Assembly: GCA_022495005.1 (NCBI GenBank)
Contig: JAGYXB010000825.1
Location: 496,001-560,000 of the forward strand
Length of the DNA: 64,000 nucleotides
From: Rhyacophila brunnea
Lineage: Eukaryota > Arthropoda > Insecta > Trichoptera > Rhyacophilidae
Direction: 5' to 3'
Under the pieces are notes generated by a model. The model worked only from the letters and a program-made list of their open reading frames with translations. It made no database searches and had not been told where the DNA came from. This document shows, one piece after another, positions 13,601 through 21,053 of this stretch. Position 1 is the stretch's first letter. The number at the start of each line of letters is the position of its first letter. Both the position numbers and the translations under genes were made by a program.

Positions 13601-15627
13601 AGATGTGTTATCCGAGATAACTCCGATAAGTAACTCTCTTGTCAATTCTGTATACAACGAGGCTATCTAAATTATTGCAAGTTAAGTCAACACCTTTGCC
13701 ACTTTTCTTGCACACATTTAATATGAAATAAAATAATCATAATTAAATTAGATAAATAACTAGTTATTAAAATTTAAACTAGTTATAAAATATTTGTTAA
13801 TTAAAAATATGGTTCTTTATAATCTTAGAATATATCCGACCATTTGTTGGAGCATGTGGACACTACACGACGCCTCCATGAATCATTGTCACTCTCGAGT
13901 CCTCTTGCATTCTTCCAGGTCATGACAGCATTCCGTTGCTCTGCTGTTATTTTACTGGCTTTCCAGGATCGCGGATTCTGGTTGGCTTGAAGAACTAGCA
14001 AGCCAGATTGAAATTTTCTTGAGGCATTAACACCACGTGGCCCAGGGCCAACGTTGCCTATTTCTCATCGTGATGAGAGGCAACTCGGTTCGCTCTCTTA
14101 TTAATTGGTGGCGCTTTTCGCAAGTGGACTGTAATTTTAAGGAGTGGATGGTGGATTTTGGGGTGGGGGCGATTTAACAGAATGCCAGTCTGACCTTTTG
14201 TGATGTTGATGATGGCTCCGTGGTCTGGTTGCACTGTCACTCGCGCGGTATTGTTTTTTTGGGTTACCCGGTGGGCGGCACTTGACGGTACACCGTTTAT
14301 GGATGATATGTGAGGTTGATGAATGATGATGATTGGTGATATGAATGATGGGAGGCCGGTATCACGGCTTGGCAGGTATTCAGAAGTATCACTTAAACGA
14401 CGGTCACACTATATCAAGCTGACTCAGCGGGGATCCACGAACTACTTCTGAATCAATCTATATAATAATAATTGAGTTAATCAATATACTGTGGTTTAGC
14501 GTTAATAGGCTCACGCACGAGTTGTCTTGAGCTAACTCTTAAATCACTCTGTATATAACATGACCAAGTTCGTATCGTATCAGATATAGCTCGACAGCTT
14601 CAGCAAGCCTACGCGCTCGGCGGTTTTGGAGTAACTAAATCTTATTTGCAGCACGGTCTATCATGACCCATGATTGCCGGTCACTTGGTATTGTGACAAT
14701 AATACTGGATTCGGGGGTAGGTGGGAAAAAAGGAGGACAATCGCTCACAATCAGGGCAACCATTTTTTTCGGTTTGGTACGTGTTCAAACACGCGCGTTA
14801 ATACGATCTTACCCCCTACTTCAAATATCGATTGTCAATTTAAGGCTACGGCCGTATGTTGTAGCTTAACCACTGGGAAATGCCAATAGAAATGGCGTAT
14901 TTCAAAAAAATATTACCTTACTCTTAGGTCAATAATTATTTTAAAACAATCATTATTCGTAGGAGGTTTTATCACATTTGAATGATCAAAGACATAGCTT
15001 GTAATCAATATCTTTAGAATTATCTTCAAATGTGGTAATCGTGCCCATTTTTTGAATAATACAATACCTAATTTTGGGATAAAATTTGGGATAACAGAGA
15101 TTATAAATATATTTTTATCGTAAATATTTCACTTTATAATGTTAACATTAATTATAGTAATGCGTTTAAAAATTAATAAATCTAAAAAATATTAACACCA
15201 CTGCACATGGATGTACCGAAATATGATTAATTAGATAAATATTAGATGGAGATGTTTAAAAGAAAACTATTTTATGTAATAAAAATACTTTATGCAGTCA
15301 TCAAATGTTTAAAATAAATATAAAGGATAATAAGGCTTCAAAATTATGTAAAAAGATTATCTACAACGTTCAAGGAATGTCCCGGCTTATGTTCTGGAAA
15401 TATCAAAAATCTCCATTTTGACCTACGTGGCGCATGTGGGCCTTTAATAATTAGTATTTTTTGTCAAATTCAATTTTAAATGCCCATAATATAGCCATTT
15501 GGATTATTGTCACCATTATAAATTGCAGGAGTGAGTCCATGTAATGGAGACAGTGGCGGTGGACTTGTCTTCCCTCGCCTGCAGCCAGATAATAAACTTT
15601 CCTACTATCTCCGAGGAATCGTCTCCG
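1637..15627 (+). CDS. Serine protease, gastrulation-defective-like (partial, six exons)
   Basis: Secreted S1-family protease resembling insect gd. Exons seen: 1637-1813, 2580-2823, 4339-4451, 5103-5270, 13048-13204 and 15529-~15627. Their phases agree (0, 1, 0, 0, 1). Exon 1 (59 codons) resembles the end of the GD_N domain (PNIVSVTLNGAQVC). The second holds a linker, then DWPWHTAIYQF and CGGSLIS. The junction with the third forms VITAGHC with the catalytic His. The fourth has DIAVLRL with the Asp, the fifth VVGWG, and the last CNGDSGGGL with the Ser at 15552-15554. Residue 189 by chymotrypsin numbering reads Ser. The signal peptide and first exons must lie upstream, and the last exon is not secure. 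All splice sites are canonical except the acceptor of the exon at 13048, which is AC. Intron 4 is 7.8 kb of transposons. The gene may be functional with assembly or splicing peculiarities, or may be a recent pseudogene. Confidence 0.8.
2095..2200. repeat. ACCGGTAT-type terminal-repeat fragment
   Basis: A short cluster of ATACCGGTAT, GATACCGAAATATCGG and AATACCGATATAT runs. It matches the ends of the longer element at 20139-20788, which has the same GCAATACCG terminus. It lies in intron 1 of the protease gene and looks like a decayed hAT-type end. No coding content. Confidence 0.4.
2850..3415. repeat. Degenerate hAT-like repeat cluster
   Basis: Begins CAGTGGCGAAGGGTGGAGG, a hAT-like end. It contains three related segments with TTCAATGAAAACAAATA and GTCGGA..TTAACAGCCTA, in both orientations. 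Related copies are at 2285-2375 (inverted), 32838-33025 and 51536-51723. It occupies intron 2 of the protease gene. No transposase is visible. From 3416 to 3843 there is plain AT-rich intron. Confidence 0.5.
3844..4074. mobile_element. hAT-type MITE, 231 bp, CAGSGCTCGAAATGG family
   Basis: Ends are CAGCGCTCGAAATGG and CCATTTCGAGCCCTG, near-perfect inverted repeats. It is flanked by an 8-bp target duplication with one mismatch (CGTATACT left, GGTATACT right). Non-coding. The same family is at 15961-16176 and 16913-17152, and broken up at 38082-39320 and 56550-57790. Lies in intron 2 of the protease gene. Confidence 0.85.
4602..4973. mobile_element. Long-TIR MITE, same family as the Gr intron 1 element
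   Basis: The arms are inverted copies of about 170 bp. One reads GTAAACAGTTCACCG then ATTCGTGCG..TCAGTA.GTGAAAC, and the other mirrors it with TTTCACGTACTGCGGCGCAC. The centre carries GGTTAGGTTAGGGTTAATC. Reverse-oriented relatives lie just inside intron 1 of each Gr copy (22024, 40542, 59010). Located in intron 3 of the protease gene. No coding capacity. Confidence 0.75.
5358..5515. mobile_element. Hairpin MITE with 25-nt palindrome
   Basis: Inverted ends (TACACAAGACTGCTATCGG and its mirror GATAGCAGTCTTGTGTA) surround ACTTATTGTAA-TTG-TTACAATAAGT, a perfect 11-bp stem with a 3-nt loop. Larger relatives are at 37135-37438 and 55833-56136, and a half-copy is at 12357-12450. It begins about 90 bp after the fourth protease exon seen here. 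Confidence 0.65.
5554..8493 (+). mobile_element. RTE-type LINE, near full length, dead
   Basis: About 2.9 kb, inserted in element X between CCTGAGCA and TAACTTTTTG. There is a short 5' region of about 50 bp (CGGCCCCAGCCAGCACAG) and then one long endonuclease-RT frame. The 3' end is CTGAAGAAGA, a short GAA-like tail. No clear target duplication is visible. The only other large insertion in this protease intron with a readable ORF is the Helitron piece at 10181. Confidence 0.85.
5606..8488 (+). pseudogene. RTE endonuclease-reverse transcriptase ORF, interrupted
   Basis: Codes for a retrotransposon polyprotein with an N-terminal EEP endonuclease and a C-terminal RT, the RTE/BovB layout (host annotations often call the N part craniofacial development protein 2-like). 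The endonuclease motifs are KIGTWDVRS, VYAPTAG, VMGDLNAKVG and SDHNLLLAEI. The RT has FIDFEKAFDRV, GVRQGCILSP and LRYADDTVLIAD with the YADD box at 7730-7741. A basic tail GKRGPGRRRTSWLKNLRDW ends near 8410. In-frame stops lie at 7046-7048, 7166-7168, 7391-7393 and 8036-8038. The frame shifts by +1 between 8038 and 8061 and returns by about 8145. It cannot make an active enzyme. Confidence 0.9.
9323..10161. mobile_element. Non-autonomous hAT-like element, 839 bp, perfect 8-bp TSD
   Basis: Ends CAGGGTTTCCCAAACT and AGTTTGGGACACCCTG (right end read as mirror) pair as imperfect inverted repeats. It is flanked by ATCTACAC on both sides, a perfect 8-bp target duplication. Subterminal GTTCCGCGGAACACC and GTGTTCCATTGCAG are typical of hAT-like ends. 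Inside lies a copy of repeat family Y (9560-9970). No transposase ORF. Confidence 0.85.
9560..9970. repeat. Repeat family Y copy (inside hAT element)
   Basis: G-rich start (GGGGGGGCTGACAGG, then GCCCGGCGTG and GACCAGCCAAGTGAGAT) and a tail with CCTTAGCGATA..GGGCCCGCC..GGGGGCCATG. The same order of blocks is found at 33040-33360 and 51738-52058, and the tail alone at 17885-18040. Origin not recognised. Confidence 0.5.
10181..11790 (+). mobile_element. Autonomous Helitron, 5' half
   Basis: Starts TCTATATATATAAAAATCTC followed by GTGTTTGTGGTCGCACTCCTCCGAA-type sequence, the known 5' terminus of insect Helitrons. The coding part follows from 10670. Recognisable Rep/helicase similarity ends near 11790 (a region corresponding to YPNFLKG..GYCINI..R.PAT in degenerate form), after which the sequence changes. 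The 3' half and CTAG end are not found here. The Helitron 3' end at 34450-34855 belongs to a different, unlinked copy. Confidence 0.8.
10670..11717 (+). pseudogene. Helitron Rep/helicase N-terminal region, frameshifted
   Basis: Three overlapping frames continue one protein: MPARRKCANLGRRTNKAT from 10670, then RLAFEYEPDIEYSAHPK and GAMDKECLHCHALKFKHE (frame of 10908-11324), then LPMPNEPHTFLQIYFMGGE (11330-11599) and APVVDDVAGIMVGDR (11535-11717). This is the Helitron-like N-terminal domain plus the linker before the Rep motifs, usually annotated as PIF1-like DNA helicase. At least three frameshifts and the missing Rep and helicase motifs make it dead. The CHHC-like ECLHCHALKFKHE motif is intact. 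Confidence 0.85.
11969..13029. mobile_element. Putative TIR element abutting a protease exon
   Basis: TAGTAGAGTTG at 11969 is mirrored by CAACTCTACTA ending at 13029. The left subterminal part has repeated CGAGATTCGGGATTTCCCGA motifs (to about 12300). Nested inside are a half hairpin MITE (12357-12450) and a reverse copy of element X (12448-12985). No target duplication is evident, so the outer boundary call is tentative. The right end is only 18 bp from the exon at 13048. Confidence 0.45.
12448..12985 (-). repeat. Element X, reverse copy
   Basis: Reverse complement of 31095-31823 without the TTAGG-core MITE. It starts CAGGGCCATTACCGACTCAAG and ends AATCTAAAGATGGCGCTG. The point where the MITE sits in the Gr intron 3 copy is uninterrupted here (around 12822), which confirms the nesting there. 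Confidence 0.7.
13242..13607. mobile_element. Candidate MITE with ~20-bp TIRs
   Basis: CACATCAAAACTCGTCTC at the left is mirrored by GACGAGGCGAGTTTAGATGTG at the right. The interior is clearly more GC-rich than the flanks and has no long ORF. It lies in the intron between the VVGWG exon and the GDSGG exon of the protease. The target duplication is unclear. Confidence 0.45.
13608..15528. other. Protease intron without recognised gene
   Basis: Contains a GC-richer block at 13850-14420 with no recognisable reading frame and a fragment similar to 1447-1520 at 14661-14740 (see the LINE relic). The rest, about 14880-15528, is plain AT-rich DNA. Confidence 0.4.
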
Positions 15628-15660
15628 TCAGTCAGTCTCAGTCAGTCAGTCAGTCAGTCT
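15627..15660. repeat. (GTCA)n microsatellite at the end of the GDSGG exon
   Basis: Eight GTCA/GTCT units follow directly after the codons for RGIVSV. Any donor for this exon must lie in or just before the tract (GTCAGT occurs several times), so the exact exon end cannot be set from sequence alone. Confidence 0.8.
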
Positions 15661-15960
15661 CTGCCAACTTTTTGAATTTCATAAATGAAAACAAATAAGA
15701 TGGACCCATCATATATAAATATAATATAGTATGCAATGTGCCGACAAGGATTTTCAATATCAAATCCCGCGATTCGTCACCATATTCTTGGCATCAATAC
15801 TAGAGCAAGCAACATGTACCGTTTTCCTATAATGATTTCAAAATCATTTGAATATGGCCAAATGATGAAGAGTGGATGTTGGAGAGAGGCATGCGATGGG
15901 AAACTAAAAATGGAATAGTGCACACTTGGACAGTCATACTCACGGGATTGACAAGCCATT

Positions 15961-16176
15961 GCAGGGCTCGAAATGGACCAGAGCCCCGTTCCGGTTCATA
16001 AAATTCCCAAAACTATAGCTCCGTGGAAAAAAATATTTGAGCCTTTGAGCTAGATAGGCCATGTAACGATATAACATAGAATCTGACACACTATTTTTTT
16101 TATAAAATACATATAAAATATAATTAATTAATTATATTTAATTAAAAGTAAAATTTTCCATTTCGAACCCTGTGAT
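15961..16176. mobile_element. hAT-type MITE, CAGGGCTCGAAATGG family
   Basis: Starts CAGGGCTCGAAATGG and ends CCATTTCGAACCCTG, with internal TGAGCTAGATAGGCCAT shared with the 3844 and 16913 copies. The right arm is richer in AT and partly replaced by TTAATTA runs. Non-coding. Confidence 0.7.
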
Positions 16177-16498
16177 AATATCTACAATGATATTAACATA
16201 ATGCTTACGGGCCCTTTTAATTAATTTTGTAATTAACGTGTTAATTTGCATTTGAAAAGTAATTAGCAAAAACACAATTATGTGCGGCCCGTAAGCTATG
16301 GGTTAAAAGTGATAAAACATCAAAAGCTCACTGACGAAATAAAACTGAATGATGAACATTAGATAATACCTAAATAATGTATTTTGAATATAATAATAGT
16401 AATTAATTATTAGGTATATATTTATTCTTAAATATTTTTAAATAATCGAAATTACCTACCTGCTTAATATTTTTATTTTTAACTAATAATTTTATCAG

Positions 16499-16561
16499 GT
16501 TTTGCACGCTCATTACTTAACTGGGTGTATAGGCAATTCTGCTCGACTAAAAAATTTTAAG
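16499..16561 (+). CDS. Possible last exon of the protease gene (speculative)
   Basis: After a good acceptor (CTAATAATTTTATCAG) the frame reads GFARSLLNWVYRQFC and stops at 16559-16561. This loosely resembles the C-terminal helix of S1 proteases (VA..L.WI). The expected preceding Cys and FTD segment was not found, and another frame of the same stretch stays open longer. Treat only as a candidate. Confidence 0.2.
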
Positions 16562-16769
16562 TTATATGCGCCTGTCAGTTACCTACGTGATTGCAGCAGC
16601 CATGACCTTTTCTGTGTCAAAACTGTTTCCTCGAGTCAAGCCAGGCACCATTAGCGAGGAGTGAAAGACTAGTCAATGCACTCCCTAAAGTTATAGACAT
16701 TTTCAGTGATGTGCTGTGTATTTCGTTTTTGAAACTTTATTTTACTGTATAAAATTGTTTATGTTTTTT

Positions 16770-16871
16770 TATTTTTTCTTTGCTATAATATAAATTTCAT
16801 GTTGCGAACGTCCGCAATTTTGATTTGTTATGTCTAGAATATTTTGTTTTCATAAATAAATAAATAAATAA
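16770..16871 (+). repeat. LINE 3' tail with (AAAT)n
   Basis: Short non-LTR 3' end: CATGTTGCGAACGTCC..TTTGTTATGTCTAGAAT, then an ATAAATAAATAAATAA tail. The same tail follows the Gr genes at 32088-32163 and 50786-50861, where its AATAAA hexamers are candidate polyadenylation signals for the receptors (inference). Confidence 0.6.
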
Positions 16872-16912
16872 AATGACACAGCCTTCATATTGTGTAGGTA
16901 CCTGCTTCCAGG

Positions 16913-17152
16913 GCTCGAAATGGAACGGAACGCACTGGAGCGCCGTTCCGGCTCGTGAAATTTGTAAAATTATCGCTCCGTCTCGTGGAAAAAATATGTT
17001 GACCGTCTGAGCTAGATAGGCCATAGAATAGAAAATCTGACACACTTATTTTTATAAAATACACATATGATTTGATGACTATGTAAATATCTTCAGAAAA
17101 TTTGACGAGCGCTCCGGTTCGTAAACTTTTCTATTTCGAGCGCTGCTGCTTA
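16913..17152. mobile_element. hAT-type MITE, CAGGGCTCGAAATGG family, in spacer 0
   Basis: The ends CAGGGCTCGAAATGG and CTATTTCGAGCGCTG are inverted repeats. The flanks CTGCTTCC and CTGCTTAC are a near-duplicate 8-mer. The paralogous spacer after Gr-A at 32202-32215 reads through without the element, so an empty site exists. Confidence 0.75.
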
Positions 17153-19160
17153 CCTGTAACGAGCTTTCTAACTGATAATTTTCACAATTTACAGGAGAGC
17201 AATTAGAAATAATACTTAAAAATTAGTTAAGCATAACGAGATTGCTAGAATTTTATTGATCTTGCCATATATATTTTTTCACTAACTACTTTACTAATAA
17301 TATATATATATATTATAATAGATGACATTCTAAACAATCGAACTCATTTTTGCTAAAAATACCCCTAACATTCTTTTGACAGCAATCTCGATAACGTTTT
17401 AGCATTCCCCTTTTTGTCTGTGATTAGGTACTTGTTGGTACATACTTGCATTATTGTTTGTTGTATTATGGCGTATAGGCCTAAATATTGTAATAACTTG
17501 TTATGTTATGAAATAAATAAATAACTAAATAAGATTTTTTCTTACATAATATCCAACATATCCATGTTAGTATAAAACGTGAGCTATGAGCATTGACTGA
17601 ACGAACGAACGAACTGAATGAACGCAGCATAATATTATAATGAATAATTCTTTTTTTCTTCTTTATAATTATGTTTCATGTCATGTTGTGAACGTCTTAA
17701 ATCATTCATTATAATCTGTAATGTCCACAATATGTTAAAAATAAATCAATTGAAATTGAAATTAAAATCATATGCTGCGTTCATTAGCAGGTCAATGTTC
17801 ATAAACCTATTTTATCCATCTATCAATCATACAAAACATTAACAAATACGTAATTGTACGATGCAATTTATAATAAAATTATTGTTTGTCTATATTTGAC
17901 AACTCCACAAATCAAGTGGGTGTATTAAAAATACAAAAATTCACATCACTATTTGGAATACACAGCTGTAGATCTTCACACTACCTATATTATAGCGATA
18001 GGTAGGAGGCCCGCCTTAGGATGTGGGGCCCATGGTCTGATGTATCTTGGCTGGATATGGCATTATAATATCACGTCGACTACAAAATTAATAATTAATA
18101 ATTCAAAGTGAATACTTTTCTTATACATAATATGATATATGATTTGAAGGTTTTATTAGAAGGCTTAGTGTCAATCATAACTAAATTCTGCGGTAACGGC
18201 GTTTAGGCTGTTAATACATACTATAATATTACATAACTATAGTATTGATTAATCGTTAGGCTATTTATTGAGGGTGGGAAAAAGCGCTGTACCTACTTAC
18301 TAATTAATTAGTATTATTGTTTTCATATTTACCAAATTTTCATTTCAGGAAATGCTTCCGGAAAAATGTAATTTGCTTAATTGGAATAACAAGTTACCTA
18401 AGTAAACAAAAATTTTCCTACCTAGTTCAGTAGCGTTATGTGGTATGCTAGTATATGTTGGCCGAACGAAAATACGTGCGAGATATAAAAGATGCAAGAC
18501 GATTTGCTGGCGGTAATTTTGTTTAATAGAATTAATAATGAAAATGACGATTATTTTATAGTCCATTTATAACACATAGGTATTAAAACTTTTTACCCGG
18601 AGCGGAGCAGACCCTGGACCGGAACTGGAGCAAGTATTAGGTCCCGGAGCGGAGCAACTCAATAAAGGGTCCGCTCCAAGCCTCTGAAAAAAATAGACAT
18701 ACCTACCATACAAAAATGACACATTGGTCAACCCGATAATTTTTATAGGGAAACTATAGAAGGCTCCACCTGGATATAGGTTTGGTATATGGGTTTCTTG
18801 AATAGGTGACTAAATGGGCATCACGGCAGGTAGATACCTACTGTTTGAAAAATAATTTGTCAATATTAGAAGTGTTCCAGGTTAATGTGCAATGTATCGA
18901 CTGAATACTGAAACTGTTAAAGAAGAGTACCATTCGGGAGAAAACAATCATTGTCCACAGGTGTAATTATTGCAATAATTGAATTTTAAAGCTTAAAACT
19001 GAATAAAAAATATGGCAATTATTCATTAATACTTTGGACGCTGAAGACGCACATGCGCGTAATGACCAGGCGGCCGATCGATGTAATTAACGTGCATTTT
19101 AAAGTTGCTAATTAAAAAATCATTATAGGTATAAATAGTCAGCAGCGAATGAGAATTTTC

Positions 19161-19379
19161 GGTACTGTTCGGTTATCAGGAATACAGCGTAAAACACATT
19201 TTGAAAATAGCCGACAAACTGGATTTTTTGATAGGTTAACCTAACCAAGCCAAACCTAACCAAACCTAACCTAACCTAACCTAACCTAACCTAAACTAAC
19301 CCAAACTAACGAATAATCCAGTATATCGGGTTTTTTCAAAATGTGTTTTCCGCTGTATTCCTGATAACCGAACAGTACC
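19161..19379. mobile_element. TTAGG-core MITE, unit 1 copy
   Basis: Ends GGTACTGTTCGGTTATCAGG and its mirror CCTGATAACCGAACAGTACC. The arms run about 80 bp and the centre holds several CCTAA units. Flanks GAATTTTC and GCATTTTC are an 8-bp duplication with one change. At the equivalent place in units 2 and 3 (around 35763 and 54461) the sequence TCATTTTC runs on uninterrupted: an empty site. Confidence 0.9.
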
Positions 19380-20138
19380 GCATTTTCATGTCATGGTTAG
19401 GTTAGGTTTATTAAACAGAATAACGAATACCTACTTATATTTTTTTTTTAAATAGAAAGGGGTAAGACATTTATTGTTTTTTCTCATACTGGTAATTTTT
19501 GTATCAACATTAATTTACTTGGAACTCTAATGGTTTTCGACAAGTCTGTTAATGCATAATGAAAATAATTATATATTTGGCTAACACATCACATACTTAA
19601 CTCAAAATACAAAAAAAGTGAATATCATTTCTCCTGATACCCTTCTCATGAAAGACACGCTAATGCTTCCAGCAGTACTTGGAGCCGCTTGATTATGACT
19701 CCTGCAGCAAAACCACAGTTTTTACCTGGCTTTCTTGGATGATTTCTTGTTCAGAGATTTCAAAAAATATCTTCGACAAGCGCACTATTAATGCGACAGG
19801 AAGTTAAGGCAGTAGAGAGTACCAACCTGCTTTTTAGAACAATATAATAATTTCTTTTCAGAAGTGAATAAAGTAAATTAAACTATCATTACAGAATTAA
19901 AAAAATGAAACGTTTTCCTTGATAGCTAGATAATAATAATATAATGAAAGCCCTTCGTAGTTATTTTAATCTCTTTAATCGAAACCATGGCCGTTATGTT
20001 GCCGGCATGTTAGATTTTTTTAAATGGCCTACTTCATACGGTAAAATTAGTTATTACCTACATGAGACAAAGCGATAATTTCGTGGATTTCACGAACCGC
20101 AGTTGAGCTCCGATGAGCCCCGGTCTATTTGGACCCCT

Positions 20139-20788
20139 GTAGTAAGGATTGCAATACCGAATGAATATAACAATACCGGTATTTCTTATTGAATACCGGT
20201 ATTAATACCGGTATTCGTCAAAACCAATTTTAGTAAAAAAAAATCTATCTATCAATAAAAATAGCAATTAAAATCTATTGAAAACACTATTTTATGGCAA
20301 CTTAAAGAATCTACCTACATTTATTATGTTGACCTTTATAAATATGTATAGATCATAATATTTTAGAACTGCTAATTTTTACAAAATAAATTCAGTCCAG
20401 GTACAGGAAAATGTCTCTCAAATTCAGAGTTTATTGGATCAATAGAATAATTGGAAATATTTGCCACGAATGTTTTCTTTTCGAAATATATTAATACATC
20501 GTGACAATTCCATAAGTACATTTGAGGGATTTTGTTTTATTATTATTATTTAACTTTTGTTGGTTTCAGTCAATATATTTTCGTTTTGGCAGCATTATTC
20601 TTATACACTAAATTTAATATACAATATAGTAGTACATAAGTAATGAAAAATAACATTAAATTCATTTAAAAATAATCACAAACGTGTATGCTTTCTTAAT
20701 ACCGAAAATACCGGTATTTTGGATCTTCGAAACCGGTATTGAAAAAAAATGAATACCGGTTTTTAAATACCGGTATTGCACTCCCTAC
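20139..20788. mobile_element. ACCGGTAT hAT-like element, unit 1 only
   Basis: Left end AAGGATTGCAATACCG and right end CGGTATTGCACTCCCTACCC are inverted. Subterminal ATACCGGTATT motifs cluster at both ends and the interior is AT-rich and non-coding. In units 2 and 3 the flanking text runs from CCCCGGTATTG straight on (39323, 57780), so the element is specific to unit 1. Confidence 0.65.
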
Positions 20789-21053
20789 CCTGTACATATT
20801 AATAATATTGTATTGACATTGTCATGTCACTGTTTTATAGATCGATATCATACGCAAGATAATTTTAATAAATTACATATGTCATTCGCTCATAAAATTT
20901 ACTAACATCACACTAATTGAATTGAGCAAAGAATTCACCTTGGCAGTCGAGAAATACTCTTCAAAGGTAGTGAATCTTTAGTGAAGTTACGTAATCCAAG
21001 AGGATATTTTTCATAATAATTGTCAATGTTTTATGTTTTATTATTGAAACGTG

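Larger units (their letters stand above)
16746..18583. repeat. Diverged copy of the Gr downstream spacer (spacer 0)
   Basis: From 16746 the sequence aligns with the DNA just 3' of the Gr stop codons (about 32013 and 50711): GTATAA.ATTGTTTA, a LINE 3' tail, then GAGCTTTCTAA..TGATAATTTTCACAATTTACAGG and AGTTAAGCATAACGAGAT. The order continues with a family Y piece at 17885-18040 and reaches the block at 18584, collinear with 32.0-34.9 kb. No Gr exon precedes it. It contains the MITE at 16913 and LINE tails at 17440-17526 and 17640-17760. From 18041 to 18583 nothing is recognised. Confidence 0.65.

Noticed and set aside
15736..15918. 60-codon + ORF (MCRQGFSISNPAIRHH)
   Set aside because: No family features, the reverse strand is open over the same bases, and it was tested as the missing protease exon without any fit.
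19255..19320. Internal telomere or chromosome fusion point
   Set aside because: The CCTAA units are few and lie between MITE arms with an 8-bp target duplication, so they are part of a mobile element.
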